A model generated the notes under the pieces. The model did no database searches. It was not told where the DNA came from and saw only the letters and a program-made list of their open reading frames with translations. DNA of 64,000 nt from Pyronema omphalodes (taxonomy: Eukaryota; Ascomycota; Pezizomycetes; Pezizales; Pyronemataceae): the NCBI GenBank assembly GCA_024516155.1, contig JAJJXM010000063.1, positions 62,001 to 126,000 on the forward strand, in the 5' to 3' direction. Position 1 is the stretch's first letter. The number at the start of each line of letters is the position of its first letter. The translations under genes were made by a program, and so were the position numbers. This document shows positions 53,095 to 63,265 of the stretch, in pieces.

Positions 53095-54027
53095 ATAGAT
53101 GGGTATCAGGGTGTTGTTCATTATAGACAGAGCTCCCCACGGTCCGTCCGGTCCAGTCCTGGCTACGGACTGGACCGGACCACATATCACAGTCCGGTCC
53201 GGTGCTTGGACTGGGACTGGCAGTCATTTTTACACGGTGGACTGGACCGCCTGTGGGTGACCGTAGGTGACCATAAGGTCATACAAAATCACTCGCAGGT
53301 GACCGTGGGTGACCATGGGTGACTGCAGTTTTAGTTTTTGAGCGCGCAGAAATTTTCGACAGTGATTCTTATTATAATCTTGCTGTAAAACAATTGATCA
53401 CTACGATCTCAGAGCGGACGTAAGTAATCCCAATCAATTGCCAAAGGTTTCATGATTACCTTTGCTAATGTTTCCCCATTTTGCCGAATTTCCTGTAGAG
53501 AACAGGAAAAATGTAAACAATTGAGGTTCATTGGTCTCGTAAACAAAAAAGAAACAGATGCGATGGATGGGAAGGGCCTATTACTGTCAGGCCTAGATGG
53601 GAACAGCTTCACTGCGATGGGAAAGGGGGGGCGGGGCCAGTCCGCAGTCCTGGACGGACCGTGGGGAGCTCTGATTATAGATGTTCAACAAAAAGAAAGC
53701 GGGGAGAAGGTCTGTGCCGACCTCGAGGACTTGCAGATCGGGGTCGGCGCATACGTCGGTGCGGTGGGAGACACAGAGGTATGGGTTGGTTTTTGTCACG
53801 TAGGCTGCTGTCCTGTTGGTGTCCCTTCCGCCCCGTGGCGGTGGTACCAGCGTGAAGGAGAGCTGGGTTATGGCGTAGGTAGGGTCAGTTATGTTTATCT
53901 GGTGTAGCTGGATAATGTCTGCTGAATCACCAGCGCTGTTGAAAAGCGCGGCAAGTCCCATTCGTCGCCGGTTCAAGTTGTGAGAGATGATCCGGACTGT
54001 TGGTGCCAATGCGTTGTAATTATACAT
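53095..54027 (-). pseudogene. TL-D ORF2, endonuclease fragment split by hAT-N2
   Basis: ATG at 54027 overlaps the ORF1 stop (ATGTATAA). The endonuclease N-terminus is read to FFLLNIYN, hAT-N2 intervenes, and NEQHPDTHL continues at 53127-53095. The catalytic Glu is His here (LHQINITD against LQEINITD in TL-C); the remainder is lost. Confidence 0.8.
53128..53673. mobile_element. hAT-N2, non-autonomous hAT-like transposon
   Basis: 546 bp with ends CAGAGCTCCCCACGGTCCG and its mirror, 8-bp duplication ATTATAGA (53120-53127, 53674-53681). It shares ends, GGTGACC subterminal repeats (53250-53325) and a middle segment with hAT-N1, in the opposite orientation. Confidence 0.9.
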
Positions 54028-54573
54028 GGACGGCTATCTGGGTGTCTTTGTTGCTGGGGTTTGTCGTGGCGGAGGCGGTTTGCTGTGATCCTGCCCAAGC
54101 TTTGCGAGGGATGCGGACTCGGGTTGGGCTCCGCTTGCTGAATGTGGGGTGGTCGTGTTTAGTGAGGCCTTCGTCTACGCAGTTCTTACATTGGTATTGG
54201 GTGTGTTCACAGCTTTTACCTCTTTTGTGGAGCATCTGTGGCGTCCGTGGTGTGGTCCCGGCCGCACAGGGCACATACGGGTCCTCGATGCCCTGTGCAG
54301 TTGGAGTGGTGGTGGTCGAAGATCAGGCACCACCGACACTGGACGGCCCTTATCGCGGAGTGCGATTCGGTGATTCTCCGGGGTTCGAAGAGTACCATGA
54401 CCTTTCCGCGCTTCAGAAGTGCCACCTCATCGGTTGTTGTCACCGCGATTACCACACTCGATGCGCTCTTCCTTGCACGTTTCTGTGCACTGGTCATGTA
54501 GTGGGGAGGTTGCGTCAATGTCACCGGGCTGTTGCTGTGTTCGATTTCCTGCTGGAGGAGGCGCATGGGTACA

Positions 54574-55105
54574 TGTGACGGCAAACGGCTGACGAGCCGA
54601 AGTGTTGTGTTGTTGTGTTGTCATGTTGCCACTGTGCTGTTGTTGTGTTGCCGTTGTGTTGTTGTTGTGTGCCGGGCCGTGTGATGATGGACTTGATGAT
54701 TGATTAGATGATAGATGACGTCTCAAGAGCCGTGAGGGCTGTGGCATCGCAGGATACTTTCTTGATGATGGAGAACGGAAAACAAACATCATGTAGCGAT
54801 GTTGGTTGACGGCCCAGCAGGAGTGCTGGCCGGTTTCTGTACATGAGGCGGATCGCGTCACCGTGGTTGGAGTTCTTCATCGAACGTCTTGTGCTTCTCC
54901 TGTCTCCCTTTATAGGAATACAGTCTTCTCCCTCTCTTCGACTCACGTCACTCTTATCCTTGTCCTTGTGCCTGTTTGTGTGTGCCGACCGTTCGTCGTG
55001 CTCTTCGGTCCTGGGTTCCTGATCAGCTCCCAAGGCCCGGCCAAGCCCTGTCCCCCCCGCCCTGTCAAGCGCGTCCCTCCAACTTTTGTTCGGCATACCT
55101 TGACA
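54574..55105 (-). repeat. Solo LTR (unassigned LTR element)
   Basis: 532 bp, TGTGACGGC to CTTGACA, with a 5-bp duplication GTACA (54569-54573, 55106-55110). A TATAAA on the minus strand near 54910 suggests the orientation. A GTT/GTTGTT-rich stretch is at 54600-54670. It splits TL-D ORF1; open frames that run into it are artefacts. Confidence 0.85.
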
Positions 55106-55317
55106 GTACAGGGCTGTGGGGATGCCATGAACGGCGAGCTTGTACCAACGCTCATGCTGGCGGGGTTCGGATAGGGAGGTGTGGACTGTCCGTGCGGCTT
55201 CCTGTATCGTAGCTAAGTTCTCCATCAGCACCTCTTCAGTTGTGTTTTCCGACATGTTTATCATGAGGTGCCCGTTTGAAGTTTGTCTTATCGTAGTTAT
55301 AGCCATGTGAGGTGGAG

Positions 55318-55475
55318 TGTTGAAGTGACGCCTAAGGCCGGTGTGGGCTAGGGTTACTAGGTGCTATATTAGCTTGCTGTGCTTCCGGTGGAAATGGTTC
55401 TTCACTCAATACATTACCTGTTTCTCGTTCTCCACTTCCACCGTTCTCTCCTCGTGCCTGCTCGTCCTTCCAACA
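55318..55475 (+). repeat. C1 5' LTR
   Basis: 158 bp, TGTTGAAGTGACG to CCTTCCAACA. Unusually short for copia. Confidence 0.9.
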
Positions 55476-55487
55476 GGTTATGAGCCC
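55476..55487 (+). other. C1 primer-binding site
   Basis: GGTTATGAGCCC directly follows the LTR. It is complementary to the anticodon arm of initiator tRNA-Met (GGGCUCAUAACC), the half-tRNA primer known from Drosophila copia. Confidence 0.75.
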
Positions 55488-55601
55488 TTCTGCGTTTCGT
55501 TTCGCTCAACGTCTTTATTCTATTTTTCTCCTTATTAATTACTAATCCTTAATCTTTAATTTCTTCTCGAACCTTCCTAAACGTCCGCCCTTCCTGTTAA
55601 C

Positions 55602-56543
55602 ATGACTGACATCTATGTTAATTCTAAGAAAGGGGCGAGCTTCGCTAAGCTCACCTCCGGAAATTACTCGACGTGGAGGAAGAGGATTCTTCCCCTTATT
55701 GACTCCATCGAGGCTCTCAATATTGTGCTTGGTATCGAACCCTTCCCAGACCATGCAGGTAGCAGGAAAGCTTGGAACAACAAGGCCAAGGAAGCGCGCC
55801 TAATGATTATCGAGTCGACAAGCGAGTTGATTCAAGAACACATTGACTCGACGAAGACAGCTCCTGAGATCTGGCGTGCCCTGGAACTCAAATTCAACAA
55901 CTCTCAAGACCTCGGTGGTCAATGGAACCTTCGCGCCCAGTTCAATCGGTGCATACCCACCGCTAATGAGACCATGGACTCCTGGATTGCTCGCCTACAG
56001 GTTATACGACTGCAACTTGCTAACACGGCGAGCGCCATTACCGAAGAAGCCCTTGTTGACCACGTCATTACCAACGTGCCTGCTCAATACTCACTCTTGC
56101 GCCTACAGCTCGAGAACCAGGTCCTCACCCTGGACGCGCTTACTCACCGGATCTTTGCATGCAACACCACGCTAGGAATCAACAAATCCCACGGCGTTGG
56201 TTCTCTTGGTGAAGCTTTCAGTGCCACCATTGGAAAAGGTAGACGATGGTGTACACACTGCTCAAAGGACAACCACAATACCAAGGATTGTTTCAAGAAG
56301 CCTAACAACAACAATAACTATAACAATAATAACAATGGAAACAAGCGCAAACGATCTGACAACGACAACTCAGGTCCCTCAAACAACAAGACCAACCTAA
56401 TGTGTCATCATTGTGGTCAAAGAGGACATGTTGCTCTTGATTGTGCCATCCGGAAAAATGGCCAGCGTGCGAAAGAAAAGACTGCTAGGAACAGGGGACG
56501 TGCAAACGTTGCCACTCAAGGTGACGATGACCTTGCCCTTTGA
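55602..56543 (+). CDS. gag: C1 gag (313 aa)
   Basis: ATG at 55602. UBN2/retrotran_gag-like region (NYSTWRKRILPLIDSIEAL, then ETMDSWIARLQVIRLQL), followed by two knuckles, CTHCSKDNHNTKDC and CHHCGQRGHVALDC, with an Asn-rich linker between. It ends in TGA (56541-56543); the protease ATG follows six bases later in the same frame, so the stop may be a mutation or a readthrough point. Confidence 0.9.
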   Translation: MTDIYVNSKKGASFAKLTSGNYSTWRKRILPLIDSIEALNIVLGIEPFPDHAGSRKAWNNKAKEARLMIIESTSELIQEHIDSTKTAPEIWRALELKFNNSQDLGGQWNLRAQFNRCIPTANETMDSWIARLQVIRLQLANTASAITEEALVDHVITNVPAQYSLLRLQLENQVLTLDALTHRIFACNTTLGINKSHGVGSLGEAFSATIGKGRRWCTHCSKDNHNTKDCFKKPNNNNNYNNNNNGNKRKRSDNDNSGPSNNKTNLMCHHCGQRGHVALDCAIRKNGQRAKEKTARNRGRANVATQGDDDLAL

Positions 56544-56549
56544 CTCCCC

Positions 56550-59500
56550 ATGTCTACTACACTCATGGCAGATGTTCTGCTCTCCGCGCACTCTGCCACT
56601 TCAGCTGACTCCATTTGGATTCTTGATTCCGGAGCCACCCACCATTTCTGCAACAATTCCTCTCTGTTTGTTCCTTCCTCACTTGCTTCTTGTCCTCCCG
56701 TTTCCATCAGACTGGGTGACAATTCCACAGTCAGCGCCTCTTCAAAAGGCACGATCTGTCTGTCAAACTCCCATTCTGTTACAGCCCTGCTTGTTCCTGT
56801 TTTCCGTTTTTCTTAATTTTCTATTCCTTTATTTGACGAATGTGGCTTGTCCACAAAAATGTCTAACAATTGCTGCGTTGTCTTTGATACTACAGACACA
56901 ACTGTTATCCTTGCTACGATGCAAGATGACCTTTATCGGTGGACCCAAGATGATCCCACCGTTTTAGTTATCACACGCTCGGGTCGTGTTACGTCTACAC
57001 CTACAACAGAAGCACAAGCCCCTGTACCTACTCCGGCACCGCTCTCCGAAATGCTTCCCCTAGAACGACCTCGACCTGATAAACAGACCCTTCGAGTTTT
57101 AAATCGTCAGTTTCACCAATCCCAGTCCTCGAATTCTGCCCTCACGTGGCATCGGTGACTCGGACATCAACATTTCGAATCCCTGAAACACCTCCTGGGA
57201 AACAAAAACATCTCGGAGCGCGACATGCCTGACCACTGCGAACCATGTGTCCTTGCCAAACAACGCCAGTCTGTTATTCGAACTCCGACAACTCGCTCGA
57301 CGATTCCTTTCGAACTAGTTCACTCGGATGTCTGTGGTCCTATGTCGACCACCTCCCTAGGGAAATCTCGCTACTACATTGTGTATATCGATGATTTCAC
57401 TAGGTGGGTTAAGGTCAATTTCCTGAACTCAAAATCCACCGACTGTATACTGCCTGTCTTCCGGAAGTTTCTGGCTTGGGTAAATAATCAAGTCTACACT
57501 GTCAAACATCTACGTTGTGACAATGGCACTGGTGAGTTTAACAACCAACAATTCCGTGATCTCCTGGATCAAGCGGGCATCTCGTTTGAACCCGCTCCTC
57601 CTTACACGCAGCATAAAAATGGTACCTCGGAGCGCATGATCCAGTCTCTTAACACCAAGGCGCGCTGTATGCTTCTCGATTCACACCTACCGGATTTTCT
57701 CTGGGCCGAGGCCATCAATACCGCAGCATATCTACACTCGATTACTCCCTCTGCGTCTCTACCGAATTTTGAATCTCCTCTGGAAACTCTTCGCGGTTCC
57801 TCTCCCCAGATCGACCACCTTCGCCGTTTCGGTTGTCTTGTCTATAAACACATCCCTCCGGCTCAGCGCACTGACAAAAACTGGGGCCCTCGTTTGCTAC
57901 CATGTGCAATGGTTGGATATGCACCCAACACAACGAAGATCTGGCGCATCTACGACTGCTCTACCGAGCGTATTTGCCTTGCTTCAAGTGTTGTCTTTGT
58001 TGAAGACGTCAATGCGTTTGACTCTTCCACCCTGGTTTCGTCACAAGAACACTGTGAAATTCACGCAGCTTTGGATCTCTTACCGGATCCGGCCAAAGAT
58101 GAGGCAGAGGACATTTTGATGGCAGACTCAGGGCAGTCCGCAGAAAGTATGTTTCCGCATGTTTCCTTTTCCCCCCCCCCCTTCCGTTTCTCTTTCCGTT
58201 CTTTTTTCCGCTCTTTCGTTCTTTCTTTTCCTCCGTCCTCTGTCCACCCCTCGCTCCCGTGTCTGACCTACCACTCCCCGAATGGTTCGGTGCTCAACTC
58301 AGTTGAGTAATGAAAATTTGTGGGCCTGGAGGACGCAGGTTCTTAGAGCCACATCTCTCATCATTCCGTTCCAATTCTTCCGTTGCTTTCTGTTTCTCAA
58401 AAAGTCTTTCTTCAAGAACTTCCCCTCTATGAGAGAAGAGGTGCTAAGCTTGTCTGATTAAAAGTGTCGCTTCTATTTCCTTCCGTAACTTTTTCGAGCC
58501 TAAGTTTCTTGTTCCGCTTCTCACCTTTAACACTGTTTCTAATCTTGCCATTTAGGTGATTGCCCAGTCGTGCAGGTGGTCACCTCCGCTCCTGCTCCCA
58601 AAAGAGACAACACTGAAAACGCAAAATTCTACACCGATGTCGTTTCTTCAGAACAACAAGCCTCGCTGTTTCTATCAAACTTCGTAAAATCAATGACTAT
58701 TGAAGACACTGATGTCGATGACCCCGAATGCTCCGCTTATGCTGACTGCGACCCTCTCACATACAATGCTGCCATTAACAGTCCGGATAGTGAGCATTGG
58801 AAGGCTGCGATGCAACAGGAATGGGATTCTCTTCTCGAAAATCAAACCTTCCAAGCCTTTGCCGGTTCCACCCTTTCACCTGCTTCGTCTAGCTCTCCGC
58901 AAACAGATACCCCCATATCTCTCCCGTTCGGATGCAAGTCGCTTAAATGCAGATGGATCTACAAGACGAAACAGAATGCGGATGGTTCGACAAAGTACAA
59001 GGCGCGCCTACTTATCAAAGGCTACGAACAAGTTCCCGGTGTCGACTATGACGAGACATATGCACCGGTGTCCAAGATGGCAACCTTGCGATACCTCCTG
59101 AGTTTAGCAGCATCACATAACTGGACAATAGACCAAATGGATGTCGTTACGGCGTTTCTTAACCCTGCCATTGACAATGACTGCACGTATATGGCTATGC
59201 CCCAAGGCATTGACTGGTTGGATACGCGTTTGGAAAAGTCATCTATTGTGCGCTTACAGAAAGCCCTTTATGGATTAAAACAAGCCCCTCGTCTGTGGTG
59301 GCAGGAAATCAATGAGTATCTCCTCTCTCTCGGCTTCGTTCAGTCCTCTGCGGACCCGAACCTCTATGTTCTTGAGGGGGTGCTACTGCTGCTCTATGTG
59401 GATGATATTCTTATCTTCAATACCACTCCGGATCGCTTAGGAGACAGGATCAAACTCGCACTCAGCTCTAAGTACAAAATGACGGACCTTGGCCGTGCCT

Positions 59501-60381
59501 CTCGCTTCCTTGGTCTGGAAATCGAGTACTTACCTGATGGCAGTATCGCCCTGAGTCAAAAAGGCTACATCAAACTTGTCCTCCAAAGATTCTCCTTGAT
59601 GGATTGCACACCGGTGTTCAGCCCGATGGACCCAAATGTCGACTTGGAAAATGTCATCTGTAGTGACTCCAAAGCCTCTCCGTCAGATCGCTTGCGTTAC
59701 CTCTCAATGGTCGGCTCTCTGATGTATGCGGCCATTGGAACAAGACCCGACATTGCCTACTCGGTTACTGCTCTATTACGATACAATCAATCTCCGTTGA
59801 ACATGCCCCTCACTGCTGCCCGTCGTGTGCTCCGTTACCTGAAAGGATCGATCAACTTATCCATCATCTATCGCCGCGACAACGACCTTCGATCAGATCA
59901 AGTCCGTATCTACAGCGACAGCGACTGGGCAGGAAACTCTAAAGACAGAAAGAGCATCGGTGGATGTGCAATCCTCGCACCCGGCGCGACAGGTCTAATC
60001 AACTGGTCAGCCAAGAAGCAGTCGGTGGTGGCCTTATCAACCTTGGAGGCCGAAAACATCGCCTGCAGTGAAGCCACCAGGGAAGCATTGTGGCTACGAC
60101 AACTTATGATTGACACCAAAATCTCGACAAATGAAGATGCGACCAAAGTGTTTTGCGACAGCCAAGGTGCCCTGACGCTGCTAAAATCAGGTGTCATCAA
60201 AGCAAAAACAAAACACATTGCAGTCAAATTTCATCACGTTCTCGACGAAGTCAAACGAGGATCCGTGAGCTTCACATACGTCGCCTCTAAGGAAAACGTG
60301 GCTGACGTACTTACGAAACCGCTCAACGGCCCTAATCACTCGAATGCAATTCGACTTCTCGGAATGGAAACCTCACCTTAA
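56550..60381 (+). pseudogene. pol: C1 pol: protease, integrase, RT, RNase H, with an intron
   Basis: Protease WILDSGATHHFC. TAA at 56814-56816 and TGA at 57156-57158 (in the WHR-LGH motif) break the frame. Integrase: HCEPCVLAKQ, HSDVCGP, RCDNGTGEF and NGTSERMIQS keep the catalytic residues. An intron (58147-58555) follows. RT: LKCRWIYKTK, DYDETYAPVSKM, QMDVVTAFLN, LLYVDDILIF. RNase H: SDSDWAG, STLEAENIA, FCDSQGA. The last part (58556-60381) is fully open for about 608 codons. Confidence 0.88.
58147..58555 (+). other. Putative spliceosomal intron in C1 pol
   Basis: Donor GTATGT, branch-like CTAAT about 15 nt before the acceptor TTTAG. One base before it (A) and two after (GT) make a Ser codon, joining two frames (0 and 1) precisely. 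It contains stops in the pol frame, C and T-rich stretches and no ORF of note. Confidence 0.7.
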
Positions 60382-60747
60382 GGTATCTGACAAAAGGGGG
60401 TGATCGACCGAAGGTCGGTGCCTGCGCCAAGTTCTTGACGACGTGTGTCTGGATGGATATGGTTTTGTCGGATATGGAATATGGAAAGAGGGTGTGTGCT
60501 GGTGTTATGATCATGGTGTTTAGTTTGGAATTGGGTTTTGCTCTGCAGGGAATTTTTCTGATTTATGGTATATGGATGTTTTGTTCCTTCTGGTTGGGTC
60601 ACTGGTGTTACGGGTTATTGCTATGGATTACTGGGTCGTATTATGGATGGATTGATTGGTTATGATGGCTATATTTTTTTCGGTATTTCTTCTGTGTATT
60701 TGCTGGAGTTTATTATGCTTTCACACCTTGCCTTTGGCGACGGGGTG
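60382..60747 (+). other. C1 3' untranslated region
   Basis: 366 bp without a gene. A polypurine tract AAAAGGGGG (60392-60400) lies about 350 bp before the LTR rather than next to it; GACCGAAGGTC at 60405-60415 is a small palindrome. Confidence 0.6.
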
Positions 60748-60905
60748 TGTTGAAGTGACGCCTAAGGCCGGTGTGGGCTAGGGTTACTAGCTGCTATATT
60801 AGCTTGCTGTGCTTCCGGTGGAAATGGTTCTTCACTCAATACATTACCTGTTTCTCGTTCTCCACTTCCACCGTTCTCTCCTCGTGCCTGCTCGTCCTTA
60901 CGACA
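60748..60905 (+). repeat. C1 3' LTR
   Basis: 158 bp; ends CTTACGACA where the 5' LTR ends CTTCCAACA. Confidence 0.9.
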
Positions 60906-61867
60906 TGGAGCTTGGGTTTCAGCCAAAGCGGTGTTAACGGCAAGTCCTACTCTGACCCTGGCATTCACGTTGAGTTCACAGGGGTCGGTGCACGGTATTA
61001 ACATGGATTGGGGGCGCGGTTGGGGTGTTCGTGAGCTTGGGCATGCAGTTGGGGTTTGTTGAGCCGTGTGGTTAGAGGGAAAGATGTCTTTTCCTGCATT
61101 TCCGCTGGTCCCAGGTGCTGCTGGGTTGTTCGTTGCTGGTGTGTTCTGGCAGGGGGGTGGTGGAGGTCGGTAGGGGGATATTATGCTGTCGGAGGGTGGC
61201 TTCCAGCATTCGGCATCGCTCCTTCGAATGCTGGAGATTGTCGCGGGGTTAGGTGGCACTATTCGTCTGTTCGTGGCCGGGCTGTTGCTGGGGTTGTTGC
61301 GATGGAAGTTGGCTGGGTTTGGTGGTTCTGTCAAGTCATCTGTTGATGGTGTCGCTGAATCGTATAATAGGGTTGAGGGCGTTGTTGGTCTTCTTGGTGC
61401 TCATAGTGGCGATTGTAGCAAGCAGGTCGTCGTCGTGTTGCGGGGGCGCGGCGTGCCGGCTATGGGTGAGGTAGAGGTCATTGGGCAAGGTCATTTTGGA
61501 GGTGCCGTTGAGGGTGGCGATCGTGGTGCGTACTTGGTGTACGGCGGCCCGGCCGAGGAGTACTATTTCGGAAGCGCTCTTTGGGTACGGAATGGCGTAG
61601 GTGCGTTTGGTGACTTTGTCGGTGGTATTTCTTCGGGAGGGGGCGGTTGAGGAGGTTCCCGCGTGGGGAGCAGTTGGTCTGGAACTTTCATCCATAGACA
61701 TACCGGTGCAGGGGTCAATGAGAATGATGCGTTGGTTTGGTGTGACAGGGGTGTTGACGATAGGGCTGCAGATACTCTTGGGCACCTGCATAGGCGATGG
61801 TGTGGATGCTGCGGTTTCGCTAGTGTGCATCGCTACCTCGGGAATTTCCGCAGGCGAGGACCTCGCA

Positions 61868-61874
61868 TCACGTG
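61868..61874. promoter_or_regulatory. CACGTG box in TL-D leader
   Basis: TCACGTG, 38 nt upstream of the ORF1 ATG at 61830. Confidence 0.45.
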
Positions 61875-62273
61875 CTGAGGCTCTGCCTAAGCGAGGAAGA
61901 AGTTTTCGTGCAGGAAAGGGGGTCCGAAGGGGGCTACATTTTGGGGCTCACCACAACCAGTGCTGCTGAGGGTTGGTGAATTGGGGGGGGGAGGGGAATA
62001 GTGGATGCCGCGAAACTGAAAATGCCGTTTGATTGATGGTTGGAGGCTGATCCGGGTGGGGCGTTGATGATTGCGCTGGGAATCCGGCCCGGCGGTCCTA
62101 AATTCGCGTTTTTCCGTTGAAACTAAATGGTAAACGGTGATTGGCTTCCGAAAATCGGGATTCGGGGTAATTTCAAGGCCAAGAATCGATTTGCCACTTG
62201 AAAATCGGGATAATTGTTGTTGTTGTTCCCAATGCAGGCGGGGGGGGGGGGGCAACGGTTGCTGTGTGGTGTT

Positions 62274-62342
62274 GCGCTTTTTTGTGTGTGGGGTGGTCTT
62301 TGCCGCAGAATGCATATTTTGGACCAGAGGGTCCAGTGCACG
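62274..62342 (-). pseudogene. LINE ORF1 scrap (TL-H)
   Basis: About 23 codons resembling the knuckle region (CTGPSGPKYAFCGKDHPT), with one Cys replaced. It lies between the 5' end of TL-D and the tail of the next element, so it is what remains visible of an older LINE that both hit. Confidence 0.6.
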
Positions 62343-62990
62343 TTGTTTGTTTGTTTGTTTGTTTGTTATTTCATTACTGGTGGGCAACCCAAAGGTTATG
62401 ACGGGAAACAGAAAATCGAAAAAAGGGAAGGAAACCAAAGATAGCAAAAACCCCGTTCCTGCCGCCATTTCCTCCCCTTCCGCGCTTGCTGTGCTGTGGG
62501 GTCTGTCCCCACTGTGATATGCAGGGGCTGGTTGTCCTGTACGCATGGAATGTTCCAGGGGCCCTGTTTGCACAGAGGGAACCGCGCCGGGTGCCTCCTC
62601 CTTCCTCCACCCTTCCCGTTCCCATTTCCAACCGTTGTTCCGCCTATGTTTCCTTCGCAACATAAGAAAATAACAAAAGAAAAGAATAAAAGAAAAGAGT
62701 ATCTTCTGCGGGCCCCTTCTGCCCCTTGCCTGTGCCCCTCTGCCCTGCGTCTGCTTCTCTGCCCTTTCCGCCCGTTAACAAAAGAAAAAACCCCCTGAAA
62801 ACAAAGGAAATGACAAAAGAACCACAACCACCAGCGGGCAGCCACCCCCTTCGTTCCCCGCACGCCTCGTCCCGCTCACCCCTACCACTATCCCCCTCTG
62901 TCACTCTCCAACGCCGTCCCTGCCCCGTGCCCCATCCCGCATCTCTCTGCTCATGCCCTCATCGCCGCCATAGATCTCCCACGTCCTCTC
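62343..62990 (-). mobile_element. 3' end of a LINE-type element, diverged
   Basis: Minus-strand TTTG tail at 62343, stem-loop region with AACC and GGGTT (62387-62398), then a 3' UTR resembling that of TL-C (GGCGGA, AAGGGCCCGC, AGGAAACATAGGCGG) up to about 62990. The lower stem of the hairpin is not preserved. No coding sequence seen; the frames through the C-rich part are spurious. Confidence 0.6.
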
Positions 62991-63265
62991 TAATAGGTGG
63001 ATGCAGGAACGAAAAAAACACGGTAATTACACGGAAAAGTCACGCATTAGCGTACTTTTGTGCAGTAGCATGCAGAAACGCGCTGTCGGTCCCAAAAAAG
63101 GTCAACGTTTATTACCGTGCATGTGAAACGCGAGTATGGGGAACGTAGAACAGAAAGCAATGCTACCCGTTTTGGGTTGAAATGGGGCATAATTTTAACG
63201 AAATCGCATGCGGGTTTGGAAATGATCATGACCGAACGTCCAAAAAACATCACCACCAGTTCAAC
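62991..63265. other. Upstream region of the transposase gene
   Basis: 275 bp, AT-richer than its surroundings, without recognisable repeat ends or ORF. It may hold the promoter and terminal repeat of the DNA transposon on its right; I could not define either. Confidence 0.35.

Larger units (their letters stand above)
55318..60905 (+). mobile_element. Ty1/copia element C1, complete
   Basis: 5588 bp with a 5-bp duplication TGGAG (55313-55317, 60906-60910) inside TL-D ORF1. LTRs of 158 bp differ at about four positions. Order gag, protease, integrase, RT, RNase H is that of copia. gag and pol share one frame, interrupted by three stops. Confidence 0.93.
54020..61830 (-). pseudogene. TL-D ORF1, split by C1 and a solo LTR
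   Basis: ATG at 61830. Pieces 61830-60906, 55317-55106 and 54568-54020. The first holds the acidic N-terminus with a stop after about 165 codons; the NVNARVRVGLAVNTAL block at about 60920-60970 is in the frame +1 to it, as in TL-A. The middle piece has HERWYKLAVHGIP, the last has knuckles CRWCLIFDHHHSNC and CALCGRDH, with an indel around 54240. Confidence 0.78.
53095..62273 (-). mobile_element. Tad1-like LINE TL-D, 5' half, carrying hAT-N2, a solo LTR and copia C1
   Basis: The 5' end is at about 62273 (ACACCACACAGCAACC), leader 61831-62273, ORF1 61830 to 54020, ORF2 from 54027 to 53095, where G2 begins. The RT part is not on the other side of G2, which supports a rearrangement there. Confidence 0.82.

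Noticed and set aside
53593..54027. Open frame joining endonuclease to SSPRSVQDCG residues
   Set aside because: The last residues are read from the end of hAT-N2, proved by the ATTATAGA duplication.
54704..55306. A 200-codon chimeric ORF in TL-D
   Set aside because: Its middle is the solo LTR 54574-55105 (GTACA duplication); only the first ~60 codons are LINE ORF1.
62700..63000. Pro/Ser/Arg-rich ORFs at 62726-63148
   Set aside because: They run across the boundary between a LINE UTR and the transposon upstream region and have no conserved residues.
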